Source: CAZSXU01 sp964610505 (GTDB lineage: Bacteria; Arandabacterota; Arandabacteria; JAGLYR01). Taken from it: 50,740 nt of DNA. Shown in pieces: positions 31,421-40,139 of the stretch. The stretch is taken from positions 1-50,740 of the forward strand of contig CAZSXU010000028.1 in assembly GCA_964610505.1 (NCBI GenBank), written 5' to 3'. The notes under the pieces were generated by a model. The model worked only from the letters and a program-made list of their open reading frames with translations, was not told the origin of the DNA and did no database searches. A program made the position numbers and the translations under genes. The stretch's first letter is position 1, and each line of letters opens with the position of its first letter.

Positions 31421-32410
31421 ATGTCTCAGAAACGCTGTGTATTCGGGCCGGTCCCCTCTCGTCGGCTGGGGAGATCCCTTGGGGTCGACCTGGTTCCGTA
31501 CAAGACGTGCTCGTTCGATTGCGTATACTGCCAGCTGGGCCGGACGACCCGGCTCACGGTCGCTCGCGAAGAGTACGTGCCGACGGACGGGATCCTTTGC
31601 GAGATCGAAGAGACGCTCGGGAAGTCGGCGACGCCCGACTACATCACCCTCTCCGGTTCCGGTGAACCCACTCTCCATCTCGGCTTCGGCCGCGTGATCG
31701 AGGGCATCCGCAACATCACGGACACTCCGATCGCCATCCTCACCAACAGTTCTCTCTTCCCGGACGAGGAAGTCCGGGCCGATTGTGCGAAGGCGGACCT
31801 AGTCGTCCCCTCCTTGGATGTCGCCGATCGAAAGCTGTTTTCGTGCATCAACCGTCCCCACCGGAACGTGGACTTCGACGAGATGGTCGAGGGTCTCATC
31901 GAATTCAGGAAGGAATTCCGCGGGCAGTTGTGGCTTGAAATCCTCCTGCTCTACGGCGTGACGGGAGTCGCTCCCTACGTGCGACAGATGGTGCCGCTGG
32001 TGGAGAGGATCCGCCCGGATCGGGTTCAGCTGAACACGGCCGTCCGCCCGCCTGCAGATCTTGTGGTCCGCCCCGTTGCGGAGACCGATCTCCAGGAACT
32101 GGCGGCGCTCTTCGGTTCACATGCGGAGGTGATTGCGCACTTTTCCGCAACGGAGGAAGAACACGACTTCCGGGCCCGGCGCGAGGACGTGCTCGCCATG
32201 CTCCGGCGGCGCCCCTGCTCCATCGAGGACATCGCATGCGGAATGGGCATCCATCGCAACGAGGCTGTCAAGTACATCGGGGAGATGGAACGTGACGGGC
32301 GAATTCGATCCGAAGTCCGGGCCGGCACCCTCTACTACGTTGCCGAAGAGAATCGGAAGGACGGCTATTCCTCCGGCGATATTTCGCCACACGGGACGCC
32401 CGACCGGTAA
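31421..32410 (+). CDS. radical SAM protein with C-terminal winged-helix domain
   Basis: 329 residues. The cluster motif is CSFDCVYCQLG (C30, C34, C37), preceded by CVFGPVPSRRLGRSLGVDLVPYKT, the hallmark of the COG0731-like radical SAM group. YITLSGSGEPTLHLGFGRVIEGI carries the GGE-like SAM motif as SGSGEPT. The C-terminal part (DVLAMLRRRPCSIEDIACGMGIHRNEAVKYIGEMERDGRIRSE) is a winged-helix domain, so the protein may sense DNA or simply use it for contacts. Substrate unknown; relatives are linked to tRNA wyosine-like or methylthio chemistry only loosely. ATG 31421 with GGAG upstream. Confidence 0.88.
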   Translation: MSQKRCVFGPVPSRRLGRSLGVDLVPYKTCSFDCVYCQLGRTTRLTVAREEYVPTDGILCEIEETLGKSATPDYITLSGSGEPTLHLGFGRVIEGIRNITDTPIAILTNSSLFPDEEVRADCAKADLVVPSLDVADRKLFSCINRPHRNVDFDEMVEGLIEFRKEFRGQLWLEILLLYGVTGVAPYVRQMVPLVERIRPDRVQLNTAVRPPADLVVRPVAETDLQELAALFGSHAEVIAHFSATEEEHDFRARREDVLAMLRRRPCSIEDIACGMGIHRNEAVKYIGEMERDGRIRSEVRAGTLYYVAEENRKDGYSSGDISPHGTPDR

Positions 32411-32571
32411 GTCGCGCACCCCACATCACTTATCATCCGTACTCTAACCTGTTTCATATCAACCGGCTACACGTGGTCCAAGAAAGGGGACCTTGGGATC
32501 TCCCCACGGCCTGTCGCTTGCTTTAGGAGCACCCCGAAGGAACGTTTCAGACCCGCGCCGGCAGCGAATCA

Positions 32572-32744
32572 GGAGGCCGGAGTTTTCCGGCCTCCGACCT
32601 CGCTGCACACGAGGACGTTCTTCCGGCCGGAACGAAAGACGCTCAACCTGAGAATAGACGTCCGGGATTGGATCACAGGTGAGCGTCGGTGGCCATGCTC
32701 TTTTCCACTTTCCATATTTCCACCGCCCCGAGTTCCGGGGCGGT
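32572..32744. repeat. intergenic hairpins
   Basis: Two perfect short hairpins: GGAGGCCGG/CCGGCCTCC (32572-32595, 6-base loop, possible terminator of the radical SAM gene) and ACCGCCCCG/CGGGGCGGT (32722-32744). Two weaker ones follow (CCCCTGG...CCAGGAGGGG near 32746-32768; CCTGCAGGGAG...CTCCCTCCAGG near 32775-32801). No ORF is supported in 32411-32870. Confidence 0.5.
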
Positions 32745-32805
32745 TCCCCTGGAATTACCAGGAGGGGGACGATGCCTGCAGGGAGCATCTCTCCCTCCAG
32801 GGCGA

Positions 32806-32842
32806 AAACGTGAGGCGGCCATATGGCCGGCCTCACGTTTTC
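32806..32842. terminator. bidirectional intrinsic terminator
   Basis: AAAACGTGAGGCGGCC (32806-32821) pairs with GGCC-G-GCCTCACGTTTT (32826-32842) around ATAT, one bulged G. A-tract on one side and T-tract on the other make it a good Rho-independent terminator for both the plus-strand radical SAM unit and the minus-strand peptidase gene ending at 32871. Confidence 0.85.
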
Positions 32843-32870
32843 CCCGATCTACCGTCCGCCCTCCGCGAGA

Positions 32871-34316
32871 CTACTGTTCGGGTTGGCCCTCGGGAATGCG
32901 CGTCGGCTTCTGATCATAGAGCGCCAGCAGCCGGTCGGGCAGGTGCTTCTTCTTGACCACCGCCCGGACCACGTAGTCGTCGAACCAGTTGTCATAGAGG
33001 TAGTAGTACCCATCGTCCCCGTTATCGCCGCCCCAGCTGTTCTCTACGCGCCACTTGACGACCTCGTCGTTGACGACATCGACACCCATGATCACCATTC
33101 CGTGCGTCGAGTTCACAATGCCCAGGATCCCTTTGATCGCCTTCGTGCCCGAAAGATCAACACCGTAGATCTCGTCATAGCGGTAGAGATCGGAATTGAG
33201 AATCCCGCTTTCTCGATCCCCCTGGTGCGTCACGTCGGCGGAAATGTCCACGGGATCGTTCGCGAGAACCGAACGGAGCACGGCGTCCTTCATGTCCTCC
33301 AACCGGACGTTCAAAAAACCCAGATACTCTCCTTCAATCACGTTCTTCGTCAGCTCGACCTCGTAGACGACGCCGTAGTCGCGGGAGGGCCAGTTGGCCA
33401 CCATGGCGAAATCGTCCAGATCATCCAGGATGAACTCCGCAGCAAAGGACTGCGGCGTATACGACCGAGTGATGATCTCGATGTCTCCATCGCCTCCGCC
33501 GTCTTCCTCACGCTCCTCCCCTTCCGATGCCTTGGGTTTATGGCGGAACTCGAACTCCGTCGGGGGAACGCCGAGGTGGTAGACGAGCATCCGGTAGACG
33601 TCCGCAAGAACTCGCTCTTTGCCTTTCCTCAACGCCGCGTCGCCCGCCCCGCCGGCCTTCAGTTCGTGCATTTCGTGCGCCGCTAGACGCAGCCGCTGGT
33701 TGAGCGCGCGATTCATCATTCGGGAACTCTCGGTGGAGTTCGTCTCGGGCATCGCGTTCTGGGGCACGGCCCCGTATTTCCGGCAAAGGTTGGTGAAGGT
33801 CTGCCAGTACCCCCCGTCCTCGACCGGGTTCCGCAGAATCCGCTGAAACTTCTCGTCGCGAAGGTCCAGATCGGCCCGACCGATCACGTTCTCGAGAAAG
33901 GTATTCGCTTTCTCCATCTTGTCCCAGAAGTACAGGTAGTTTTGTGAGAACTCGAAGTCCTGCATGTCGATCTTCTCGAGTACGGCGGGCCTGAGCACGT
34001 TGAGGGCGGCATACAACCAGCATCGGCCCGTGCTTTTCTGATCCGTAATCTGACCCGTCTTGATCTCGTGAGAGAAGAGCTTGTTGTGATTCCGGATCAC
34101 TTCCTGATTGAGAGCGATCTCTTTCACGGGGTTGGCGATGACCGCGTCGATGAGACGCGATTCAGCGCGGGTCGGCTCGAAGGAGGCCCTCATTTTCCCG
34201 ACCATCTTCGGCGTGATCGATTCATCTTTCAGTTCGCCCGCTCCGGCCAGAACGGCCGCCGGCAGCAGGAGACCGAGGGCCAGAACGGCCAGCCGCTCGA
34301 CGCACGTTCTTCGCAT
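32871..34316 (-). CDS. bleomycin-hydrolase/aminopeptidase C-type (C1B) cysteine peptidase, exported
   Basis: 481 residues. Signal peptide MRRTCVERLAVLALGLLLPAAVLA, unlike the cytoplasmic PepC family. Catalytic residues: Cys99 in DQKSTGRCWLYAALNVLRP, His in NSTHGMVIMGVDVVNDE, Asn in KWRVENSWGGDNGDDGYYYL. Also SQNYLYFWDKMEKANTFLE and DGGYWQTFTNLCRKYGAVPQNAMPET, both diagnostic of the bleomycin-hydrolase group. AAGGAGGA lies before ATG 34316. Family members are self-compartmentalising hexamers trimming peptides from the N-terminus; here the site would be the periplasm or outside. Confidence 0.92.
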   Translation of the reverse strand: MRRTCVERLAVLALGLLLPAAVLAGAGELKDESITPKMVGKMRASFEPTRAESRLIDAVIANPVKEIALNQEVIRNHNKLFSHEIKTGQITDQKSTGRCWLYAALNVLRPAVLEKIDMQDFEFSQNYLYFWDKMEKANTFLENVIGRADLDLRDEKFQRILRNPVEDGGYWQTFTNLCRKYGAVPQNAMPETNSTESSRMMNRALNQRLRLAAHEMHELKAGGAGDAALRKGKERVLADVYRMLVYHLGVPPTEFEFRHKPKASEGEEREEDGGGDGDIEIITRSYTPQSFAAEFILDDLDDFAMVANWPSRDYGVVYEVELTKNVIEGEYLGFLNVRLEDMKDAVLRSVLANDPVDISADVTHQGDRESGILNSDLYRYDEIYGVDLSGTKAIKGILGIVNSTHGMVIMGVDVVNDEVVKWRVENSWGGDNGDDGYYYLYDNWFDDYVVRAVVKKKHLPDRLLALYDQKPTRIPEGQPEQ

Positions 34317-34385
34317 GGCTCCTCCTTGTCTATGCACCTACCTCGTCTATGGAACTACCTCTACCCGGTTCCCCCGATGATACAC

Positions 34386-36071
34386 TCAGGCCGGTCCCCC
34401 GGACTCGGCCGGCGCATGTGAGATCGCCTTTCTCGCACCCTCAGCCAGGGCCGGGGAAATACTCAAACTGCGATACCCCATTCGAACCAGAACCGGTATC
34501 AGGGTCGGATCCGATGCAATTTCCCCGCAGATGCCGACATCATTCATACGCCCCATCGCCCGAGCCTCGTCCGCAATGAACTGAAGCATCCAGAGGAAGG
34601 CCGGATGGCGCGTATCCTGGTAGGTGAGCACGTCCGGGTTGTCACGGTCCGCCGCCATCAGGTACTGAATCAGATCATTGGTGCCGATGCTCACGTAATC
34701 CACTTCCTGCAGAATCTCTCTCACGGAAACGGCCGCGGCGGGGATTTCAATCATCGCTCCCAGCGGAATCTCCGCGCCGATGGGAATCCGCTCACCCTGT
34801 AGATCTTTCTTGGCCCGCTCCAGATGCTCGCGCGCCTCCCGAATATCCTCCACCCGGGTCACCATCGGGAGCAAGATCCGCGGGTTTCCCTCGTTCCCGG
34901 CCCTCAGGATGGCCCGGAGCTGTGTCCGGAGTTCCCCGGGCTCGCGCCTCAGGTGCCGACGGATTCCCCGTACGCCCAGAGCCGGGTTTTCCCCCGTGCA
35001 TCGAGCCAATCCGGCGTCTTTGTCCGCACCGATATCCAAGGTGCGGATGACGACCGGCAAACTCCCCATCGCGCGGAGAACCTCGGTGTACACCTTGACC
35101 TGGGCCTCTTCCCCAGGGACGAACCCCTGATCCAGCGCCAGAAACTCGGTCCGGAAGAGGCCGATTCCCTCCAACCGACTCTGGAGAACCACCGGCAACT
35201 GCCGGGGGTTCTCAATGTTGGCATAGAGCCTGACGGCGGACCCGTTCGATGTCCGGGTCTCGATCGGTGTCGAGGACTTCATCTCGGCAAGTCGATCGTA
35301 CAGGGTGGAAGTCTCTTGGACAACCCTCTCATAGCGCGTCCGGGTTTCCGAATCGGGCCGAACGATGACGCGTTGTCTCATGGCGTCGACGACCAGGAGG
35401 TCACCCTGCCGGACTTCCTCGAGCAGGCCGTCCACCGCCCCCAATACGGGAATGCCCAGACCCTTCAGGATGATCGCCGCGTGCGACACGGTGGCGTGAC
35501 TTTCGGCCAAAAACGCCACGGCACCGATCCGGCGGGCCCGGAGCGCCGTGGAGGGGAAAAAATGCCGGGCCACCACCACCGGGTGCTCCACGTCGCCCAG
35601 AGCACAGGTGGATCCCGACCTCTCCGCAATGAGCGCCTCGATGAGGGTATTTCCCATGTCGCGGTGATCTTCGGCGCGTGCCCGAAGGTAGGGATCGCGA
35701 TGCTCTTCGAAGCGGCGGATGATCTCGCGGCTCACCTCGGCCACGGCCCACTCGGCGTTCTTTCTTTCTTGGCCGATACGATGCGTGATCGCTTCCAGCA
35801 AACCCTCATCGCCCAGAACCATTTGGTGAGCGTTCAGCACCTGCTGGACTTCGCCGCTGTCGGCTCCATGCTCCGCCTCGATGTGGTGACGAAGGCTTCG
35901 CCTGACCGCCTCAATCGCGCAGGCCAGCCGATCCTGCTCTCCCGGGATTTCGTCTTCCCCGATGGTGTGCCGCGGGAAGGAAGACGTGTCATCCACGATG
36001 AGGGCCCGACCCAGCGCGACCCCCGCGGAAACGACGCGCCCCTCGAGTTCCACTCCCTTATCCAATCCCAA
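34386..36071 (-). CDS. ptsI: phosphoenolpyruvate-protein phosphotransferase (PTS enzyme I)
   Basis: 561 residues from TTG 36071 (GGGAGGG at 36079-36085, 7-base gap), the normal enzyme I length; the longer frame to 36500 would translate repeat DNA. The N-terminal HPr-binding and phospho-His domain has ESHATVSHAAIILKGLGIPVLG with the phosphorylated His at about 197. The PEP-binding barrel has LFRTEFLALDQG, TLDIGADKD, NPALGVRGIRRHL, PMVTRVEDI, GAMIEIPAAA, SIGTNDLIQYLMAADRDNP and the Cys motif GICGEIASDPTLIPVLV. It passes phosphate from PEP to HPr in the cytoplasm. No HPr or EII gene is adjacent, so partners lie elsewhere or the role is regulatory. Confidence 0.92.
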   Translation of the reverse strand: MGLDKGVELEGRVVSAGVALGRALIVDDTSSFPRHTIGEDEIPGEQDRLACAIEAVRRSLRHHIEAEHGADSGEVQQVLNAHQMVLGDEGLLEAITHRIGQERKNAEWAVAEVSREIIRRFEEHRDPYLRARAEDHRDMGNTLIEALIAERSGSTCALGDVEHPVVVARHFFPSTALRARRIGAVAFLAESHATVSHAAIILKGLGIPVLGAVDGLLEEVRQGDLLVVDAMRQRVIVRPDSETRTRYERVVQETSTLYDRLAEMKSSTPIETRTSNGSAVRLYANIENPRQLPVVLQSRLEGIGLFRTEFLALDQGFVPGEEAQVKVYTEVLRAMGSLPVVIRTLDIGADKDAGLARCTGENPALGVRGIRRHLRREPGELRTQLRAILRAGNEGNPRILLPMVTRVEDIREAREHLERAKKDLQGERIPIGAEIPLGAMIEIPAAAVSVREILQEVDYVSIGTNDLIQYLMAADRDNPDVLTYQDTRHPAFLWMLQFIADEARAMGRMNDVGICGEIASDPTLIPVLVRMGYRSLSISPALAEGARKAISHAPAESGGPA

Positions 36072-36156
36072 TTCGAATCCCTCCCGACACGTGCTCCGAT
36101 GTCTGGCCTGGAGGATGCACAGCTTCCATCCCTGAAATCGCAAGCGGTCACGGGAC

Positions 36157-36305
36157 AGAGCAATAGAACAATGGACCGCAATGGAGCAACGTGTGCTCTT
36201 CTGCGATGTCTTTTTCAGTGATCTATTGTTCCATTGATCGATGGCTCCATTGCTCTGCCCGGAAGCTGCATGGCTCCGGTAGCCGGAGCCATGCAGCTTC
36301 CGGGC
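36157..36305 (-). repeat. stop-codon-linked composite element, copy 2
   Basis: On the minus strand, directly after the clcA stop: a perfect 23-bp inverted repeat (36283-36305 against 36257-36279, loop TAG on the plus strand), then GCAATGGAGC/CAATGGAACAATAGA units, an A-rich spacer, and inverse GCTCCATTGCGGTC units to 36157. It is colinear with 11446-11628. The hairpin core TGCATGGCTCC is conserved while outer-stem bases change on both arms together. Confidence 0.75.
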
Positions 36306-38077
36306 TACGGTTCCCGTCGCTCGGCCTCGTGACGGGCCAGCTCCCGGCTGTACAGCTGCATGACGTCGCCGCGGTGGAGTGTGCCGATCACCCGCTTCGA
36401 ATCGTCGTCGGCCACCACCGGTACGGCATCGAGACGCTCTCGTACCATCCGCTCGAGGGCGGCGGGCACACCGTCGGTCAACCGGACCGTCGGTGGGCAA
36501 GCGGCGAGATCCTGAGCAATCAGAAGATCCCCCAGCTCCTCCCGCTGAGCATACACCCTCGGGACATCTTCGAGATAGATGGCTCCGGTGTAGTGTCCAT
36601 GATCATCCACGACCGGATAGAGACCGACCGGCAGATCCGCGATTTGGTCCAGGACGGCGCCGACCTTCTCGTAGGACCGGAAGGTCGTCACGTCTCTCCG
36701 GTACACGTCGCCGACTCTGAACCGCTCCAGGAGATCGACGGCCATGTCTTTGCCGAGGTGCACCCCGCGGCGAATCAGTTTCAGCGTATAGATGGATTCC
36801 GACGACATTCGCTCGGATACAAGCGTGCTGATGACCGTGCTCAGCATCAGCGGCAGAATGAGTCGGTAGTCTCCGGTCAGTTCGAACAGAATGACAATGG
36901 AGGTGATGGGGGCCCGAGCCACCCCGGCAAAAACCGCCGACATGGCGACCAGCGCGTAGGCGCCCGAAGGCCCGGTGATCCCCGGGAACACGGCGTGCGC
37001 GAGTTTCCCGAAGGCCGCTCCCCCCATCGCACCGAGGAACAGCGACGGCGAGAAGATTCCTCCGGACCCTCCGGATCCCAACGTGACGGAAGTGGCGACG
37101 ATTTTCACCGGGATGAGGACAAGAAGCAGATAGAGGGGTAGCTTTTCGTGCAGGGCGCTATCCACCGCCTCGTACCCGACACCGAACACCTGTGGGAAGA
37201 CCAGACCGATGATTCCGATGCACAGACCGCCGAGCGCGGCTTTGAGGTAGTTGGGAACCCCCCTCCATTCGCCGACTCGATCCTCGGCCCAGTACAGGAT
37301 CCGCACGAACAGAAAACCGAGCAGTGCCGCAAGAACCCCGAGAAGACCATAGAAAAACAGCTCCCAAGGACTGTGCAGTCCGTGAGAGGGCACGGAGAAA
37401 GCCGGTACGTTCCCAAATGCCGCCCGCCCGATGACCGAGGCCGTCACGGCCGAGATGACCACCATACCGAACCGGCCGGCGCTGAAATCGCGAACGACCA
37501 CTTCCAGGGCGAACAGCGCGCCGCCGATGGGGGCGTTGAAGGTCGCGGCGATTCCGCCCGCCGCGCCGCACGCGACGAGCGTCTGGATGCGTCGCCGCGG
37601 CAAACGGAGGACCTGTCCAACGGCGGAACCTAGGGCTGCGCCGACCTGAACGATGGGCCCTTCCCGCCCGACCGATCCCCCACTGCCGATGCAAATGGAG
37701 GACGCCAGGCTCTTGATCACAGCGACCCTCGGGCGGATGCGCCCATGCCAGAGGGCCACGGCCTCCATCACCTCGGGAACGCCGTGGCCCCTGGCCTCTC
37801 GCGCGAAGAAATACACGAGAGGACCCACGATCAATCCTCCCAATGCGGGAATCAACACCATGCGCAGATGAGCCAGAAACCCCGCGTGCCCGACCGCGCG
37901 GTCGAGGCCCTGGGAGCGAAAGAAGTCAATGAGCCAGCGGAAAAGAACGGCCCCCACGCCGGCGCACACCCCGACACCTACCGAAACGACAATCGTCCTC
38001 AACGTTGCCGACCGATAGGAGCGTCTCAGAAGACCCGGTTCTTCCTTGCGCGTGGTCAGGTGATTCAGCATCCTCAT
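36305..38077 (-). CDS. clcA: ClC-family chloride channel/antiporter with tandem CBS domains
   Basis: 590 residues. Core ClC motifs: GSGGSVGREGPIVQVGAALGS (GSGIP-like and the gating-Glu GREGP), GGIAATFNAPIGGALFALEVV, LGSGGSGGIFSPSLFLGAMGG and a late GAYALVAMSAVFAGVARAPITSIVILFELTG. C-terminal residues about 455-590 are two CBS domains (VTTFRSYEKVGAVLDQIADLPVGLYPVVDD; RERLDAVPVVADDDSKRVIGTLHRGDV). The gating Glu is present; proton coupling cannot be told by eye. ATG 38077 follows GAGGGA closely; ATG 38071 is an equally good start. The TAG stop is fused to the repeat element copy 2. Confidence 0.92.
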   Translation of the reverse strand: MRMLNHLTTRKEEPGLLRRSYRSATLRTIVVSVGVGVCAGVGAVLFRWLIDFFRSQGLDRAVGHAGFLAHLRMVLIPALGGLIVGPLVYFFAREARGHGVPEVMEAVALWHGRIRPRVAVIKSLASSICIGSGGSVGREGPIVQVGAALGSAVGQVLRLPRRRIQTLVACGAAGGIAATFNAPIGGALFALEVVVRDFSAGRFGMVVISAVTASVIGRAAFGNVPAFSVPSHGLHSPWELFFYGLLGVLAALLGFLFVRILYWAEDRVGEWRGVPNYLKAALGGLCIGIIGLVFPQVFGVGYEAVDSALHEKLPLYLLLVLIPVKIVATSVTLGSGGSGGIFSPSLFLGAMGGAAFGKLAHAVFPGITGPSGAYALVAMSAVFAGVARAPITSIVILFELTGDYRLILPLMLSTVISTLVSERMSSESIYTLKLIRRGVHLGKDMAVDLLERFRVGDVYRRDVTTFRSYEKVGAVLDQIADLPVGLYPVVDDHGHYTGAIYLEDVPRVYAQREELGDLLIAQDLAACPPTVRLTDGVPAALERMVRERLDAVPVVADDDSKRVIGTLHRGDVMQLYSRELARHEAERREP

Positions 38078-38356
38078 TGTCCCTCGAGACAAAGTCGTTG
38101 GCGAGTTTACGCCCGCACGGCGGGACTGTCAACTTGTGGGATTCGATGGAGAGCCCGGGCGGAACCTGTCTCCAGGCACACGCTCGGTTCTCCCGAGGAA
38201 GGTCTTTGCCGACCCAAGACGTCCGGTTTGCGCCGACAAGGACGCGCCCGGTTTCCCGCTCAGTTTGAGAGTATCGACAAGAATCGCCCATCGGACGGGA
38301 ATATTTTTGAAAATTTTCCTAGCCAAATTTCGACCACTTTCGCTAGAATGGCCCGC

Positions 38357-38382
38357 GTACCGTCAGGACCCTCTGACGGTAC
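38357..38382 (+). promoter_or_regulatory. leader hairpin upstream of the porin gene
   Basis: Perfect 10-bp stem GTACCGTCAG/CTGACGGTAC with loop GACCCT. It lies just after a possible -10 element (TAGAAT 38344-38349), 275 bases before the porin ATG, so it would be at the 5' end of a long leader. AT-rich DNA (38301-38330) precedes it. The rest of 38078-38300 shows nothing. Confidence 0.45.
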
Positions 38383-38544
38383 AAACGTGATGCGTGTGAG
38401 AACGTGGAAACGTAACTCGTGCTTGGCTCCTTCGGCGGGACACGGATGGTATTGTGCCCTTCCGGAGGCGGGCAGTGGGATGCCTGCGTATGAGCGGACC
38501 CCGGAGCGGTTGCGTCCGAGGTCCTGCAGAGCATGCTTAAGCAG

Positions 38545-38580
38545 AAGGAGGTGATGGAGGAAGGATCTCGAAGATCACCT
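38545..38580 (+). promoter_or_regulatory. perfect anti-16S pairing site inside a hairpin, porin leader
   Basis: AAGGAGGTGAT (38545-38555) is fully complementary to the conserved 16S 3' end, yet the porin ATG is about 100 bases further on. AGGTGAT (38549-38555) pairs with ATCACCT (38574-38580), which would sequester it. It could drive a short upstream ORF (MLKQKEVMEEGSRRSPGCT, ATG 38532) or act as a ribosome stand-by site. Confidence 0.45.
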
Positions 38581-38657
38581 GGTTGCACCTAAACTCGAGT
38601 AAGACCGGAGAGAAGCGCGCCGGGGGCGTGCATACTCCTAAAGAAGAGGGGGGAAAG

Positions 38658-39944
38658 ATGAAACGAGTACTGATCGTTTGTGTGATCGCTCTCGCATTCA
38701 GTGCGACCCAGGCCTGGGCGGGCGCCAAGGTTAAACCATATGGGTTCGTGCTGGCTAACTACCAGTTCAACAGCAGCTGGAACGGCGATATCCCGGTTCT
38801 CGCGAGCGAGTACGACACCGAGAACACCGACGTGACACCCAACCATCTTCTGACGGCACGCCAGACGCGGTTGGGAATGAAGATCGCCGTCGATAGCCGC
38901 TTCGACCCGAGGGGAAAAATCGAGCTGGACTTCTGGGGCCTAACCGGCTCGGCCGCCGCCGGCGGTGTGCTGCAATCGGCTCCGAGGCTCCGGTTGGCCT
39001 GCATGACCTTCACATTCATGGAGGGGTGCCTCCATCTGACCGTCGGCCAGGACTGGGTCAAGGCCTTCGCGCCGCTGAGCCCCACGAGCATCGCGCACGT
39101 GAGCATTCCCGAGTTCTCGAGCTCCGGTAACCTGTGGAATCGGCTGCCGCAGATTCGCGCAGACTACTCACAGGAAGCGGGACCCGGTAAACTGATGGTC
39201 CAGGTTGCCGCCGTCCGCCCCTTCGGCGCCGACGTTAATCCTCATGGCAACCTCGAGCAGGAAGCCTCCCAGGGCGACTACCTTGGGGCCGGCGAGCTGA
39301 GCCTCCTCCCCTTCGCCCAGGCCCGTGTCTCGTATGAGTACGACGGCATGGTCACGGTGGGCGTTTCGGGTCACGGCGGCCAGATGGACTTCTCCAAAAG
39401 GCACTCCGTCTGGATGAACAACCAGTGGTACGATTTCAACGAGGACGAGCTGGACGAGAAGATCAACACGTGGGCGGTCGCCGGAGACGTGAAAGTCAAG
39501 CACGAAATGTTCGGCTTCATGGGCGAGGCGTTCTACGGCCGGAACCTGGGGATGTACTTCAGCAAGATCGGTTTGGGATACCAGGTGACCGGTCTGGAGG
39601 TCGTTGGAATCCAGCGACCCACCGGCTTCGGCGGATGGGGCCAGGTGACGGTCAAACCGACCGAAATCATCAAGATCAACGCCGGCGCGGGCCTCGAGCA
39701 GCTGAGCAAGGAAGACGTCGGTGAATGGGACGGCTGGATGGGTGCCGTGGGCCAAAACATGACCATCTTCGGCAACGTGATGTGCATGGCGGTCGACAAT
39801 TGCGTATTCTCCGTCGAATACGGAATGATCCAGACCAAGAGAATCGTCCAGGAGACCACGACCAAGGCGGCCTTTGAGGCCGATTTCGAGAGCGATGCCG
39901 CCATAAATCACAGCGTGAACCTGGGATTCCAGCTGAAGTTCTAG
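38658..39944 (+). CDS. outer-membrane beta-barrel (porin-like) protein
   Basis: 428 residues. Signal peptide MKRVLIVCVIALAFSATQAWAG, then alternating beta-strand patterns throughout (VKPYGFVLANYQFNSS, RQTRLGMKIAV, GKIELDFWGL, LHLTVGQDWV, ARVSYEYDGMVTVGVSGHGG, VKHEMFGFMGEAFYGRNL, FSVEYGMIQTK) and a C-terminal strand ending in Phe (VNLGFQLKF), the BamA recognition feature. No specific substrate can be assigned. AGGGGGGAAAG precedes ATG 38658; a 25-residue extension is rejected because it precedes the signal. A leader of about 300 bases with two hairpins suggests post-transcriptional control. Confidence 0.87.
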   Translation: MKRVLIVCVIALAFSATQAWAGAKVKPYGFVLANYQFNSSWNGDIPVLASEYDTENTDVTPNHLLTARQTRLGMKIAVDSRFDPRGKIELDFWGLTGSAAAGGVLQSAPRLRLACMTFTFMEGCLHLTVGQDWVKAFAPLSPTSIAHVSIPEFSSSGNLWNRLPQIRADYSQEAGPGKLMVQVAAVRPFGADVNPHGNLEQEASQGDYLGAGELSLLPFAQARVSYEYDGMVTVGVSGHGGQMDFSKRHSVWMNNQWYDFNEDELDEKINTWAVAGDVKVKHEMFGFMGEAFYGRNLGMYFSKIGLGYQVTGLEVVGIQRPTGFGGWGQVTVKPTEIIKINAGAGLEQLSKEDVGEWDGWMGAVGQNMTIFGNVMCMAVDNCVFSVEYGMIQTKRIVQETTTKAAFEADFESDAAINHSVNLGFQLKF

Positions 39945-39979
39945 GTATTCCGCTACCGGCGGTTTGTGAGACGTTTTGA

Positions 39980-40007
39980 GGGGGGCCGTGCTTGTGTACG
40001 GCCCCCC
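39980..40007 (+). terminator. intrinsic terminator of the porin gene
   Basis: GGGGGGCCGT/ACGGCCCCCC, 8-base loop, followed by TT, 36 bases past the porin stop. Confidence 0.8.
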
Positions 40008-40061
40008 TTGGCTGTGCCAATCGCCCCATCATCCGAGGCAAAACCGCTCTTTTTGGAAGAA

Positions 40062-40091
40062 TTGCCTTGCATTGCCGAAGTGAAATAATCT
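40062..40091 (+). promoter_or_regulatory. probable promoter of the formate dehydrogenase operon
   Basis: TTGCCT (40062-40067), 18-base spacer, TAATCT (40086-40091), about 40 bases ahead of the mobA TTG start. It is the first promoter-like sequence after the porin terminator. Confidence 0.45.
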
Positions 40092-40139
40092 ACATTGGCG
40101 CGGTTGGGACCCTGTAGATCACTACCCCAGGGGGACACA

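Noticed and set aside
36072..36500. N-terminal extension of enzyme I to 36500
   Set aside because: The extra residues translate the repeat element and part of clcA; TTG 36071 with GGGAGGG gives the normal family length.
38344..38349. TAGAAT as a full sigma70 promoter for the porin
   Set aside because: No acceptable -35 at 16-18 bases upstream; kept only as a possible -10 in the leader note.
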